Notes under the pieces: model-generated
What the model was told of the DNA's origin: nothing
Databases searched by the model: none
What the model saw: the letters and a program-made list of their open reading frames with translations, nothing else
Source: Pseudomonas sp. UYIF39
Lineage (GTDB): Bacteria; Pseudomonadota; Gammaproteobacteria; Pseudomonadales; Pseudomonadaceae
Direction: 5' to 3'
Assembly: GCF_029963765.1 (NCBI RefSeq)
Contig: NZ_JALBYU010000016.1
Coordinates: 62,001 to 126,000 of the forward strand
DNA: 64,000 nt
Shown: positions 9,100 through 18,161 of the stretch, piece after piece
Layout: the number at the start of each line of letters is the position of its first letter
Position numbering within the stretch: position 1 is the first letter of the stretch
Program-made: the position numbers and the translations under genes

Positions 9100-10194
9100 T
9101 TAGATGTTTGCGCGCAACACGCTGGCCGGCAGCGGCTCACCGCGCTCGACACTCCCCGCCACCGCATCCATCAAACCATTCAACTCATACCCCTGGGCCT
9201 TGAGCCAAGCCTGATCGTAATAGGTGGTCGCATAGCGCTCGCCGCCATCACACAGTATCGCCACGATCGACCCCGACTCCCCCGCCTCCGCCATCTGCTG
9301 GGCCGCCATCAAGGCGCCGATCAGGTTGGTCCCGCTCGACCCGCCGACCCGACGTCCCAAACGCTGTGCCAGGTAATGCATGGCCGCCAGAGACAACGCG
9401 TCCGGCACCTTGACCATCGCATCGATCACTTTGGGCAGGAACGACGCTTCCACCCGAGGCCGGCCAATGCCTTCAATCCGCGAACCGCAATCCAGGCGCA
9501 GACTGGCGTCGCCGGTCTGGTAGTAATCGAAGAACACCGAGCGCTCGGCATCGGCGCAGAGCACGCGTGTGCAATGTTGGCGGTAACGCACGTAACGGCC
9601 CAGCGTCGCGGTGGTGCCGCCGGTGCCGGGGCTGGAGATCAGCCAGCTCGGCTCGGGGTGCAGTTCGAAGCGCATTTGCTGGAAGATCGACTCAGCGATG
9701 TTGTTGTTCGCCCGCCAATCGGTAGCGCGCTCAGCATAGGTGAACTGGTCGATGAAATGCCCATCGTGTTCGCGGGCCAGGCGCTCGGATTCGGCGTAGA
9801 TCTGCGTCGGATCATCGACCAGATGACTCTTGCCGCCGTAGAAAGCGATCTGCGCGATCTTCTCTTTGGAGGTGGTCGCCGGCATCACCGCAATGAACGG
9901 CAAGCCCAGCAAACTGGCGAAGTACGCCTCGGAAATCGCCGTCGAACCGCTGGACGCTTCAATCACCGGCGCCCCGGGCTTGAGCCAGCCGTTACACAGC
10001 GCATACAGAAACAGCGAGCGCGCCAAACGGTGCTTCAGACTGCCGGTGGGATGACTGGACTCATCCTTGAAATACAACTCGATGCCCGGAAAACCCGGCA
10101 GCGGCAAGGGAATCAGGTGGGTGTCGGCGCTGCGCTGGAAGTCGGCTTCGATGATCCGGATGGCTTCGCGGGCCCACTGTCGGTTGTCGCTCAT
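9100..10194 (-). CDS. PLP-dependent cysteine synthase-family protein (possible cysteine desulfhydrase)
   Basis: 364 residues, fold type II PLP enzyme. The Schiff-base lysine is in [12 protein letters not shown] (Lys54), followed by the substrate-loop motif EASSGSTA and the phosphate-binding [13 protein letters not shown]. The unusual KHRLARSLF context resembles Cds1-type cysteine desulfhydrases rather than CysK/CysM; this assignment is from memory. Start 10194 is the ATG giving MSDNRQW; the longer frame upstream adds a non-homologous-looking stretch. Would cleave or form C-S bonds on cysteine-like substrates in the cytoplasm. Confidence 0.8.
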   Translation of the reverse strand: MSDNRQWAREAIRIIEADFQRSADTHLIPLPLPGFPGIELYFKDESSHPTGSLKHRLARSLFLYALCNGWLKPGAPVIEASSGSTAISEAYFASLLGLPFIAVMPATTSKEKIAQIAFYGGKSHLVDDPTQIYAESERLAREHDGHFIDQFTYAERATDWRANNNIAESIFQQMRFELHPEPSWLISSPGTGGTTATLGRYVRYRQHCTRVLCADAERSVFFDYYQTGDASLRLDCGSRIEGIGRPRVEASFLPKVIDAMVKVPDALSLAAMHYLAQRLGRRVGGSSGTNLIGALMAAQQMAEAGESGSIVAILCDGGERYATTYYDQAWLKAQGYELNGLMDAVAGSVERGEPLPASVLRANI

Positions 10195-10434
10195 GGTGGT
10201 TTTCTCGTTGAGTCGGCCTTGTTTGCAAGGCTCAGCTAATAAGCTTAGGAAAAAACCTACATCACGCACAGGTACAGCTGAGGTTCAATACGCCCGACAA
10301 CTGCTAGGCTCAGGTCCCTGCTGTTCGTTCACGTTGTAACGGCATATAACAAAAAAGAATATAACTTTTGTTTTAACAACTAACGGTACGGGTTAGGGTG
10401 TGCCACCTTTTGAATTCATCGATGGAGAGCGACC
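10195..10434. other. Divergent intergenic region between PLP enzyme and nhaA
   Basis: 240 bp without a gene. The central part (about 10340-10385) is AT-rich, with repeated ATAAC-type words (for example 10346-10371), and probably holds both promoters. No operator can be named with confidence. Confidence 0.4.
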
Positions 10435-11622
10435 TTGCCTCTGCGTAGCACTTTCACGCGTTTCTTCCAGTTGGAAGCTGCCAGCGGACTGTTATTGATC
10501 GCCGCTGCTGCCCTGGCTTTGATCATCAACAATTCCCCACTGTCGTGGCTTTACAGCAGTTTTCTCGACACTCCGGTAGTGGCGCAGGTCGGCGCATTGC
10601 AAATCGCCAAACCGGCGCTGCTGTGGATCAACGACGGCCTGATGGCCCTGTTCTTCCTGCTGATCGGGCTGGAAGTGAAGCGCGAAGTTCTTGACGGTCA
10701 ACTGTCGAAACCGTCGCAAATCGTCCTGCCCGGCGCGGCGGCGATTGGCGGCATGGTGGTTCCGGCGCTGATCTACTGGTTTCTGAACCGCGATGACCCG
10801 GCAGCTCTGGGTGGCTGGGCCATCCCGATGGCCACCGACATCGCCTTCGCCCTCGGCGTACTGGCCCTGCTGGGTAAGCGGGTGCCGGTGTCGCTGAAGC
10901 TGTTCCTGATGACGTTGGCGATTATTGACGACCTCGGCGCAATCATCGTCATTGCGATCTTCTACTCGGGTACGCTCTCGACCCTTTCGCTGGCTCTGGC
11001 CGCGACGTGCATCGTGGCGTTGATCGCGATGAACCGGCTCGGGGTGGTCAAGCTCGGGCCGTACATGATCATCGGCCTGATCCTTTGGGTTTGTGTGCTC
11101 AAGAGCGGTGTCCACGCGACACTGGCCGGTGTGACCCTGGCCTTCTGCATTCCCCTGCGCACAAAAAACGCCGAACCTTCGCCACTGCTGACCCTCGAAC
11201 ACGCCCTGCATCCGTGGGTGGCCTACGGCATCCTGCCGCTGTTCGCCTTCGCCAACGCGGGCCTGTCCCTGAGCGGCGTGACCGTCGAAAGCTTTACCCA
11301 CCACGTGCCGATGGGTATCGCGGTCGGCCTGCTGCTGGGCAAAACCCTCGGCGTCTTCGGCCTGACCTGGCTGGCCGTGAAAATCGGCATTGCGGTCCTG
11401 CCCCAAGGCGCCAACTGGGGCCAGGTATTGGGCGTCGCAATCCTCTGCGGCATCGGCTTCACCATGAGCCTGTTTGTCGGCTCCCTGGCGTTTGAGCCGG
11501 GTGTCAGTGAATACGCCGGGATGGATCGGATGGGGATTTTGACCGGTTCGATACTGGCGGCGTTGATTGGTTATGCAGTGACGGCGGCAGCGAGTCGCAA
11601 GAGCACTGCGTTGCCATCCTGA
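10435..11622 (+). CDS. nhaA: Na+/H+ antiporter NhaA
   Basis: 395-residue inner-membrane antiporter that expels Na+ (or Li+) in exchange for protons and supports pH and salt homeostasis. The essential aspartates are present: Asp135 in [10 protein letters not shown] and Asp165-Asp166 in IIDDLGAI, equivalent to E. coli D133, D163 and D164. The pattern [12 protein letters not shown], also diagnostic, is present. The start codon is TTG, preceded by GGAGAG seven bases upstream. Transcribed away from the PLP gene. Confidence 0.96.
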   Translation: MPLRSTFTRFFQLEAASGLLLIAAAALALIINNSPLSWLYSSFLDTPVVAQVGALQIAKPALLWINDGLMALFFLLIGLEVKREVLDGQLSKPSQIVLPGAAAIGGMVVPALIYWFLNRDDPAALGGWAIPMATDIAFALGVLALLGKRVPVSLKLFLMTLAIIDDLGAIIVIAIFYSGTLSTLSLALAATCIVALIAMNRLGVVKLGPYMIIGLILWVCVLKSGVHATLAGVTLAFCIPLRTKNAEPSPLLTLEHALHPWVAYGILPLFAFANAGLSLSGVTVESFTHHVPMGIAVGLLLGKTLGVFGLTWLAVKIGIAVLPQGANWGQVLGVAILCGIGFTMSLFVGSLAFEPGVSEYAGMDRMGILTGSILAALIGYAVTAAASRKSTALPS

Positions 11623-11743
11623 TAATCAGAGACAACTCTTAGAGTCATTGAAGACTCGTCCTACAGTCACGATCAGCCTCGTTCGTTAACGTCGCACAGC
11701 CCCTTTTTTGGGGGTTGTCGACGTACGAACGCAAGGAAGATCA

Positions 11744-12040
11744 GTGGCTGGCAATAAGGACATTCCCCGGGTTAAGAACCCACCGTCAGGCGACGGTCAT
11801 CACGTCACTCACCGCTTCATGACGGCCACCGAACTGGCCGCGCGGGAAGCCAGACAAAACGCTTACGACGCCATGCTCGCGAGGCAAGACGCCTTCGAAC
11901 GGAGTCGTGAAGTTGTCGCGAAAAAACACGAAGCCGTTCGCGCAGGCCCATTTATTATCAATGCGCACTGCCCCGTCATCGAGATAGCGCGACATAATCC
12001 ACTACCCGATCAGCCTCCTCTGATTAGGTTCTTCCATTGA
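11744..12040 (+). pseudogene. N-terminal remnant resembling an S-type pyocin/bacteriocin
   Basis: A 98-codon frame from a GTG start, with an AAGGA ribosome site 7-11 bp upstream. It opens AGNKDIPRVKNPPSGDGHHV and continues with a charged helical stretch rich in Ala, Arg and Glu (TATELAAREARQNAYDAML). From memory this matches the N-terminus of large Pseudomonas S-type pyocin-like proteins. The match ends near codon 66, and the frame stops about 30 codons later without a translocation or killing domain. No immunity-like gene follows. Could alternatively be a small intact protein; a truncated toxin gene is my preferred reading. Confidence 0.5.
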
Positions 12041-12117
12041 TTGCGGACTGCACTCAACAGCGCTCCCATCAGGCATGTTATGGGTAACTTTTATGCGCCA
12101 TGTACTTCAGAAATGTC

Positions 12118-13086
12118 CTAGTAACAGCCAAATTTCTGTCGGTACTCTACAGGCGTAAGACCGGTCAATTCCTTGAACATACGTCGCATATTTGAGTCGC
12201 TGCTAAATCCGAGTTCTACACTGATTGTGCTGACAGGTACTGAGGTAAGAGCAATGCGTTCACTGACTTGGTTCAGCTTGACACGCCGGGCATAAGATCC
12301 CACTGCAAGGCCAGTTTCCTCTCTTACCTTACGAGCGAGTGTACGTTCAGACATTCCGAGCTTTCCCGCCAATACCTTCACCGTGATCTGTTCAGCCGGC
12401 ATCTGCTCAAGCAGAGCATGCAGCTTTCGCAGGAGCTTGCCGGACTGCTCTATCAGGCTCATGGCCTGGAAGGCGGTGTGAGAGAGTGCAGGACGAGGGA
12501 GCACCATCAACTTGATTAAGTCGCGAAAGACTTCGGGACTGACATTCCGCTCTATCAGCGTCTGGGCAATAGGCAGATAGCCGTTTACGCCCGAAGCGGT
12601 GGCGGTTCGCTCATTGAAGACGCAGTTCTGCTCGCTCCGCCAGTGCACCTTCTTGTAGCGCTGTACCATCGCTTCAGCGAGCCACCAAGTCACCGTCGCC
12701 GGCTGGTCTTTCAACTGGCCGCTGGCAGCCAGCAGACAAACCCCCGTGCAGTAACTCCAAAGCTGACATCGCCTGGAATGGCTCGACAGGGACGCCACCA
12801 GGTTTGCATGGTTAGCCAGAGTCTTTTCCACCTGCTCTGCGGATTCCGCCCAGAAACCTGGCACGAGGATGGCGTCTAACTCGCTATTGGCGAGGGTGTA
12901 CTTCGCTTGCAGTGTTACGTCATTAGCACATTCCACTGGCCCTGCCTGCAGTGCCACATAGCAGGTTTCAAAAATCTCGCGCCCCGTGCGCCGGTTAGTT
13001 GCGTGCAGTAGATCGGCGAAGGAGAGCAGACCTGCGGGCATGCACTGGGGAAACAAAAGGAGGCCAACTCGTAAGGTTTTAGACAT
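12118..13086 (-). CDS. GlxA-type AraC-family transcriptional regulator with DJ-1/PfpI domain
   Basis: 322 residues. An N-terminal DJ-1/PfpI (amidase-like) domain (about residues 5-165) opens LRVGLLLFPQCMPAGLLSFA and has WSYCTGVCLLAASG around the nucleophile-elbow cysteine. A C-terminal AraC/XylS double helix-turn-helix (about 215-320) contains AGKLGMSERTLARKVREETG and LGFSSDSNMRRMFKELTGLT. Regulators of this design control amine, arginine or carnitine catabolism in pseudomonads. It is divergent from the metallo-hydrolase at 13174, its likely target. The base composition looks lower in GC than the flanks. Confidence 0.88.
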   Translation of the reverse strand: MSKTLRVGLLLFPQCMPAGLLSFADLLHATNRRTGREIFETCYVALQAGPVECANDVTLQAKYTLANSELDAILVPGFWAESAEQVEKTLANHANLVASLSSHSRRCQLWSYCTGVCLLAASGQLKDQPATVTWWLAEAMVQRYKKVHWRSEQNCVFNERTATASGVNGYLPIAQTLIERNVSPEVFRDLIKLMVLPRPALSHTAFQAMSLIEQSGKLLRKLHALLEQMPAEQITVKVLAGKLGMSERTLARKVREETGLAVGSYARRVKLNQVSERIALTSVPVSTISVELGFSSDSNMRRMFKELTGLTPVEYRQKFGCY

Positions 13087-13173
13087 GGCTTAAATTGAAT
13101 CAATTATGACTAATTCTGCCATTATGGCCGCAGAAGCAGGCGTGCACAATGAAGCCACTCCCTAAGAGGCTTC

Positions 13174-13959
13174 ATGATGAAAATTCGGCAAATACGCAAC
13201 GCTACGATAATTCTCGAATTCGGCCTCACCCGCATCCTCGTCGATCCTATGCTCGCGCCGAAAGGTGCGCTTCCACCTCTGCGCTTGTTCGGCGCCAGAT
13301 TGCGAAACCCGTTGGTTGACTTGCCTGAGTCAGCTGCCAACGCACTTGAATCGGTGACGCATTGCCTGATCACACATTGTCAGAAGGGGCACTTTGATCA
13401 CTTGGATCGGGCAGCGACGCGCTGGCTGAGGGAAAAGCAGATTCCAGTGATCTGTACCCCCCGCGATGCTCCATATCTGGCCAAGCGTGGCTTAAACATC
13501 CGACCGCTTACGAACGACCACGAGCAGGGTATCCCCTTCCTTGGCGGCACGATTCACACGGTCAAATGTACCCATGGAGAAGGCTTTATTGGCAAATTGA
13601 TGGAGCATGGTGTCGGTTACTTCATTGAGATGCCGGGGGAACCCAGTATCTACCTGAGTGGCGATACGATTCTTTCACCAGTTGTACGGGAGTTCGTTTT
13701 ACGCCATCAGCCCCAAGTTAGCGTCGTGCCAGCCGGTGGTGCACAGTTCGATATCGGTGGCGAAATCATCATGGGAATTGAAGAGGTTGTTGAGTTCACA
13801 AGAATATCCAAAGGTACAGTTGTAGCGAACCATTTAGAGGCGGTGGGTCATTGCCCGGTATCTCGTGCTGATCTTTCAGCGGCAGCAATTCGTGCAAATA
13901 TCGAATCGAGACTGCGTATTCCCGCAGATGGCGAAACCTTAGAGCTGACTAGGTGTTAA
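13174..13959 (+). CDS. MBL-fold metallo-hydrolase
   Basis: 261 residues (260 if the second Met is used). The metal-binding region is LITHCQKGHFDHLD, a metallo-beta-lactamase HxHxDH site with a four-residue insertion between the first His and HFDH. Further ligands are likely in VKCTHGEG, YLSGDT and VANHLEAVGH. The N-terminus, RNATIILEFGLTRILVDPML, is typical of UlaG-like lactone or phosphodiester hydrolases. Substrate unknown. Divergent from the GlxA-type regulator 87 bp away. Confidence 0.82.
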   Translation: MMKIRQIRNATIILEFGLTRILVDPMLAPKGALPPLRLFGARLRNPLVDLPESAANALESVTHCLITHCQKGHFDHLDRAATRWLREKQIPVICTPRDAPYLAKRGLNIRPLTNDHEQGIPFLGGTIHTVKCTHGEGFIGKLMEHGVGYFIEMPGEPSIYLSGDTILSPVVREFVLRHQPQVSVVPAGGAQFDIGGEIIMGIEEVVEFTRISKGTVVANHLEAVGHCPVSRADLSAAAIRANIESRLRIPADGETLELTRC

Positions 13960-14025
13960 TACTGTTTGCCTACCGGAGAGCAGCGGGAGGTCAGTGTTGA
14001 ACCTCCCGCCTTTCATACAACCCCT

Positions 14026-14850
14026 TTATGACGTACCCATTCCTCGAGACAGATCGGCGGACGTATCGGATGCTGCTCGGTGCTCCCCTTCCGGTTTCAC
14101 GGCCACATCCGAGTGATCAGTCGTTTTTGTCACCGTATCGCGTACCGCTTCAAAGCCTTCCCGTGCCTGTTGTTTTACCTTGTCGGCCAGGCCTGCGCTG
14201 GTTTTGCCCATATAGCGTTGCTCAGTCGCTGACGAAGGGAATGCCGCCCCCAACATGGCCCCTAACGCGATACCCGCAGCGGCAACCATCAGGGGCTGCT
14301 CCTTCAGCAACTGGCTGAATTGATTGCTCATCACGTGTGTACTGCGCACTAAACGGTCGCTGGCGTCATGAACGGCATGGCTGATGTTTTCGGTGGCAGC
14401 CCCCAAGTTGTCACCAAGGTTCGCCGCTTTGCCTTTAACGGTTTGGAAGCCCTCCTTGAGCGTGTCCGCAGTCTGGTGCAAATGGTCACGGGCACTGTCG
14501 ATACCATCAGCAAGGCCATCGGCCCATTCCCCTACTTTGTCCTGATCCGGGCCCACGCGATAGCTTGGGTGAGCGGATGGTGGACGGTTCTGGCTCATCA
14601 TCAACCACAGCAAACCAACCGACGTCAGCACCGCAGGAACGGGATTATTACGAACATTGGTTCCCAGGTTGGTCAGGAACGTCGTGCCGTTGCTCTGCAT
14701 GAAGGACAACGCCTGATCGAACACCTGACCCGGTGTGAATTTGCTTTCCAGCGCATCGACGATGTTACCGATGCTGGCCCGTTGCGCGTCTATTTCACGT
14801 TCGATGGCCTCGGGGCTTTTCTGCGACTCAGTTTCGAATTCACTGTTCAT
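14026..14850 (-). CDS. DUF3618 domain-containing protein
   Basis: 274 residues, third gene of a three-gene operon. The N-terminus (EAIEREIDAQRASIGNIVDA, then LESKFTPGQVFDQAL) is characteristic of DUF3618. A short membrane segment (VPAVLTSVGLLWLMM) and a second hydrophobic stretch (MVAAAGIALGAMLGAAF) flank an amphipathic, Ala/Asp-rich middle similar to YqjD/ElaB-type inner-membrane proteins. Function unknown; members accompany holin-like proteins in stress-induced operons. ATGA overlap with the preceding gene (14847-14850). Confidence 0.82.
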   Translation of the reverse strand: MNSEFETESQKSPEAIEREIDAQRASIGNIVDALESKFTPGQVFDQALSFMQSNGTTFLTNLGTNVRNNPVPAVLTSVGLLWLMMSQNRPPSAHPSYRVGPDQDKVGEWADGLADGIDSARDHLHQTADTLKEGFQTVKGKAANLGDNLGAATENISHAVHDASDRLVRSTHVMSNQFSQLLKEQPLMVAAAGIALGAMLGAAFPSSATEQRYMGKTSAGLADKVKQQAREGFEAVRDTVTKTTDHSDVAVKPEGEHRAASDTSADLSRGMGTS

Positions 14851-15281
14851 GAGACTTTCCTCCGCAGCGCTTCCTGATCTTTATTCAAAGCATCCAGCGT
14901 GCGATCAGGCTTGAAGTTGGACGGTTCGAATTGTTTTTTCCCCGACTGCAGCATGGCGAACCCTACGATCATCACCACCGCACCGACAATCAGCGCTGCC
15001 AACCACGGTGCCATCACAGTGCTGAGGCCATAGACGGCGGACATCAACAAAATGATGAACCCCGCCAGCAGCACAATCACACCACCCGCGACACCGGCAA
15101 TGCCTGCCTTGAGTGTCGTGAGACTGGCTTGAAACTCAGCTTTGGCCAAAGCGAGCTCCTTGGTGAACAGCGCGGGTACTTCTCGGGACAGCTGCCGTAA
15201 CAGCCCGACGACCGAAGCGTCAGAATCAGGCGCGAGCACCGGTCTTACCTCCGGCAAATCTGGATCTTCTCTGTTCATCAC
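14847..15281 (-). CDS. Phage-holin-like/YqjE-type membrane protein
   Basis: 144 residues. Two adjacent transmembrane segments (ITAGVAGGVIVLLAGFIILL region and MAPWLAALIVGAVVMIVGFAML) follow an amphipathic N-terminal helix (VGLLRQLSREVPALFTKELA) and precede a short cytoplasmic tail. This is the Actinobacterial-holin-X/YqjE family (DUF1469). Despite the name it is a host membrane protein and not evidence of phage. Overlaps both neighbours by 4 bp, so the three genes are translationally coupled. Confidence 0.82.
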   Translation of the reverse strand: MMNREDPDLPEVRPVLAPDSDASVVGLLRQLSREVPALFTKELALAKAEFQASLTTLKAGIAGVAGGVIVLLAGFIILLMSAVYGLSTVMAPWLAALIVGAVVMIVGFAMLQSGKKQFEPSNFKPDRTLDALNKDQEALRRKVS

Positions 15282-15928
15282 AGCGCTCCTTTGAAGGATG
15301 TAGAACCGGGTGTCGAGTTCGTCGCGAAGTCCGAAGGATGGTCTTGCTCATTTGGCGAAGCCGGGGTGATGCCAGTGGCCAGACCCGGGCTTTGATCGGT
15401 GCGAGATGGAACGGAGGTTTCATAGGGTCGTTGAGCGCCAAAACCACCTGATGGAGGCATTGAGTTACCTGCTGCCGGGTCGCTAGAGTCGGTGAATGTC
15501 GCCGCAGGGGCGCTACCGGCCTTCAGAAAGCGCGATAGGCCAAAACCCAGTGCAATGCTGCCAGCAATGAACAGTGTCGGGTTATTACGAGCCAGGTCGG
15601 CGCCGTCATGGAGCAATTGTTCGGCACTTTTTCCACGCAGGTTCCCGGCTAGGCCGCTCATGGATTCCGCCATCTCAGCGAGGTAGTCGGACATGCCGAG
15701 CGCGTCTTTGCTTTCAAGTTCGGAAACGACGGATTTCGCTCCCTTTGCCAACGCCTCAATCTGGTCTGCTGCCTTATCCCTGTATTCATCGAACTGCGCG
15801 TCAGCCTGCTGCCTGGCGCCGCCAAGCGCCTCAGTTACGTTTTCTTTCAAGTGTTCGAAGTTCTGCTCTGACCCTGATGAGTCGGTTTTATCTGCCTGAC
15901 TCCCAGTGGTGCTGTCTGAAGTATTCAT
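15278..15928 (-). CDS. Nutrient-deprivation-induced-type protein, first gene of stress operon
   Basis: 216 residues. It has a long amphipathic helix region (FEHLKENVTEALGGARQQAD onward) resembling YqjD or late-embryogenesis-like proteins, a single hydrophobic stretch (PTLFIAGSIALGFGLSRFL), and a disordered, Ser/Pro-rich C-terminal third. Similar proteins are labelled nutrient deprivation-induced. A candidate sigma-22 promoter lies 70-100 bp upstream. It likely acts at the inner membrane with the two downstream proteins. Confidence 0.75.
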   Translation of the reverse strand: MNTSDSTTGSQADKTDSSGSEQNFEHLKENVTEALGGARQQADAQFDEYRDKAADQIEALAKGAKSVVSELESKDALGMSDYLAEMAESMSGLAGNLRGKSAEQLLHDGADLARNNPTLFIAGSIALGFGLSRFLKAGSAPAATFTDSSDPAAGNSMPPSGGFGAQRPYETSVPSRTDQSPGLATGITPASPNEQDHPSDFATNSTPGSTSFKGAL

Positions 15929-16236
15929 GTCGTCCCTCGCCTTCTGAATGAAAAAGCGTTATCAGGGTTCGCCACGAAGTACCCGTAGCCCCCCTCATTT
16001 CAAATGACGGAGCAGCGTTATGGGGAGTTCCAACGGAATGATGAGTGATGCTCTCAGTCCGTCGCTTGGATGGCGGTGGACTCACTTACCTGCACCAGCT
16101 ACGAGGAAAGAAGAGGTAACGGCTTAGGCGTTTCGCGGGCAATGCATGGTGAACCGTGGCCCGAGCGCGAAAGGGTCTGAGGATTAGGGACGTAAAGGTC
16201 TACTATCAAGGGCGAGCCCCTAGCCAATGAATTAGG
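15929..16236. other. Gene-free region upstream of the stress operon
   Basis: About 300 bp with no convincing gene on either strand. The proximal part holds the candidate sigma-22 promoter (16002-16031). The distal part shows nothing I can name. Confidence 0.5.
16002..16031 (-). promoter_or_regulatory. Candidate AlgU (sigma-22/sigma-E type) promoter
   Basis: On the minus strand GGAACTC (16031-16025), a 16-bp spacer, then GTCATTT (16008-16002) resembles the sigma-E/AlgU consensus GGAACTT-N16-GTCTAA. It would start transcription near 15995, giving a 65-70 nt leader before the operon start at 15928. Match found by eye. Confidence 0.45.
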
Positions 16237-16491
16237 TTAAGCCCTATCAAGCGCGTACTTCCACGACGCTTCCTCAAGATCCTTCAGACAAAAGTCATTT
16301 GGCTGGCTCCCGTCGAGACGACCAAGCATGCTGTCTGACGACTTTAGAAATACGCCATTTAGTAGAGCAAAGTTTTCTACCAATTCGTTGTGAATGCACT
16401 GTCGATCCGGGAGCGGTATTGACGGTAAGATTTTTCCACGCCCATATGCAAACACGATTATGGAACTGGTTGGCAACCCCTTCAGAGCCAA
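16237..16491 (-). CDS. Uncertain small ORF, possible gene fragment
   Basis: An 84-codon frame starting at TTG, with reasonable amino-acid composition (PLPDRQCIHNELVENFALL and LKDLEEASWKYALDRA) but no recognisable domain and no clear ribosome site. The local base composition is lower in GC than the chromosome average. A second frame on the same strand overlaps most of it, so this may be a frameshifted relic. Low confidence. Confidence 0.2.
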   Translation of the reverse strand: MALKGLPTSSIIVFAYGRGKILPSIPLPDRQCIHNELVENFALLNGVFLKSSDSMLGRLDGSQPNDFCLKDLEEASWKYALDRA

Positions 16492-16562
16492 CTTGGTGTA
16501 CTACATGGGACTCTGCCAAGACTAACAATTTTAGATCAGACAAAACTGAAAGCGACAGACAC

Positions 16563-16598
16563 AAAAAACCCCGACCAGTCACCTGATCGGGGTTTTCT
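16563..16598 (-). terminator. Terminator of the glycine-zipper lipoprotein gene
   Basis: A 10-bp inverted repeat (16565-16574 with 16587-16596) carries a T tract on the minus strand. It lies about 20 bp after the stop of the gene at 16616. Confidence 0.8.
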
Positions 16599-16615
16599 TT
16601 TACCCGTGTTCCCGC

Positions 16616-17080
16616 TTAATGCGAAACGCGGCTAGTCCCATCAACAGTAGCAATCCGCACCCGCTCGCCAACACGGAATACTTCATTCTCCTGAACCTGT
16701 TGCACGTAGGCGCGCATGCTGCCGTCGTCTTCGCGAACGGTGATTTCGACGCCTTGTGTACGGGTCAGGCCTTCTTCGGTGGCCGAGCCGAGCAGACCGC
16801 CGGCGACTGCGCCGATCACCGCTGCCACGATACTGCCGCGACCGCCACCGATGGCGCTACCGCCGACACCACCGACGACTGCGCCAGCGGCGCCGCCAAT
16901 TGGGGTCTTGGTACCTTCGATTTTCACCGGACGCAGCGACTCGATGGTGCCCATGCGAACGGTCTGCACGCGACGCGCTTCGTCACGGGAGTAGGAGTCA
17001 CCGGTCAGGCTCGATTGGCAGCCAGTGAGCAACATCGCCATCGTGGAAAAGGAAGCAACCAGCAGAACAGACTTACGCAT
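16616..17080 (-). CDS. Glycine-zipper outer-membrane lipoprotein, SlyB/PCP family
   Basis: 154 residues. Signal peptide with lipobox LLTGC (lipidated Cys21), then a short linker and a glycine-zipper hairpin (GGAAGAVVGGVGGSAIGGG and AAVIGAVAGGLLG). The C-terminal domain VEITVREDDGSM...GERVRIATVDGTSRV is the conserved SlyB/Pal-cross-reacting fold. Such proteins sit in the outer membrane and contribute to envelope integrity; several are controlled by PhoP or envelope stress. Confidence 0.9.
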   Translation of the reverse strand: MRKSVLLVASFSTMAMLLTGCQSSLTGDSYSRDEARRVQTVRMGTIESLRPVKIEGTKTPIGGAAGAVVGGVGGSAIGGGRGSIVAAVIGAVAGGLLGSATEEGLTRTQGVEITVREDDGSMRAYVQQVQENEVFRVGERVRIATVDGTSRVSH

Positions 17081-17247
17081 AGCATCAACTCCAAAGGACA
17101 GGTATTCATTAAACTCCGCAGCTTGACGCCTGTCACGGCATCGCCCGGATAAAATTGGTTTGATTCAGGCCCGGTACAGGCACCTCCACGAACTCAACAC
17201 ACAGTAGCGGCAAATTCCGGAATCTGCGCCGCTGCCCAAGGATTGTC

Positions 17248-17484
17248 ATGGATTACTTCATCATTGTCGCCACTACCGTTGCCGGGTTGTATTTCCACTG
17301 GTGGCTATACGTGCGGATCAAACGCTGGATGGACCGCGATCTGGCGTTGGCTCTGGCGGGTAAAGACGAGCAGAAAAAGGTTTTCATGCTCCAGCAACTG
17401 GCGAACGCTCAAGCGCAGAAGATCAAGCGCCGAGACCTGCCGCAGTGGCTTGAAGCCGCTGCGGCAGGCTATCCCGATCGGTAG
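17248..17484 (+). CDS. Small conserved-looking membrane protein, function unknown
   Basis: 78 residues: one N-terminal hydrophobic segment (DYFIIVATTVAGLYFHWWLY), then a basic amphipathic helix ending AQKIKRRDLPQWLEAAAAGY. AAGGA nine bases before the ATG supports translation. No family recognised. Convergent with pdxH, five bases apart. Confidence 0.65.
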   Translation: MDYFIIVATTVAGLYFHWWLYVRIKRWMDRDLALALAGKDEQKKVFMLQQLANAQAQKIKRRDLPQWLEAAAAGYPDR

Positions 17485-17489
17485 ACGGC

Positions 17490-18137
17490 TTAAGGTGCCA
17501 GACGTTCAAGAATCCAGTCGGCACCCTGCAAACGATAGTTGAGGCGATCGTGCAGGCGGCTCGGACGGCCCTGCCAGAACTCGATGCGCTGCGGTAACAA
17601 ACGGTAACCACCCCAATGCTCAGGGCAATGAGGTTGCGTGTCGCTGAAACGTTGCTCGACGTTCTTGAGCAGTGCTTCCAGCTCGGCACGATCGGCGATC
17701 ACCCGGCTCTGGGGCGAGGCCCAGGCACCGAGGCGGCTGCCCAGTGGCCGGACCTGGAAGTAGGCGTCGGACTCTTCAGGCGTAACTTTCACCACTCGCC
17801 CTTCGATGCGCACCTGGCGCTCAAGGGCCGGCCAGAAAAAGGTCATGGCCGCGAACGGGTTCGCGGCCAGATGCTGGCCCTTGGCACTGTCGTAGTTGGT
17901 GAAGAAGGTGAAGCCCTGCTCGTCCAGCCCCTTGAGCAGCAGAATCCGGCAATGCGGCCGACCGTCCTGATCGACGGTGGCCAGGGTCATGGCGTTGGCT
18001 TCCACCGGCGCCTGCTCGGTTTTCACCGCGTCGGCAAACCACTGATGGAACAGCGCGAATGGCTCGGCCGGGGCTTGCGCCTCGGTCAGGCCATCACGGG
18101 TGTAGTCGCGACGCATATCAGCCAGGCCCTGGGTCAT
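17490..18137 (-). CDS. pdxH: Pyridoxine/pyridoxamine 5'-phosphate oxidase
   Basis: 215-residue FMN enzyme that oxidises PNP and PMP to pyridoxal 5'-phosphate, completing the de novo and salvage B6 pathways. Characteristic segments are [50 protein letters not shown] and the C-terminal [21 protein letters not shown]. The normal C-terminus ending RLAP is present. Length matches the family. Confidence 0.96.
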   Translation of the reverse strand: MTQGLADMRRDYTRDGLTEAQAPAEPFALFHQWFADAVKTEQAPVEANAMTLATVDQDGRPHCRILLLKGLDEQGFTFFTNYDSAKGQHLAANPFAAMTFFWPALERQVRIEGRVVKVTPEESDAYFQVRPLGSRLGAWASPQSRVIADRAELEALLKNVEQRFSDTQPHCPEHWGGYRLLPQRIEFWQGRPSRLHDRLNYRLQGADWILERLAP

Positions 18138-18161
18138 GGCGCATTCCTTTTGGTTAACGAA

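Noticed and set aside
14847-15281. Prophage lysis cassette suggested by the holin-like gene
   Set aside because: Holin-like (YqjE-type) family is chromosomal and accompanied by stress-type genes; no endolysin or phage structural genes nearby.
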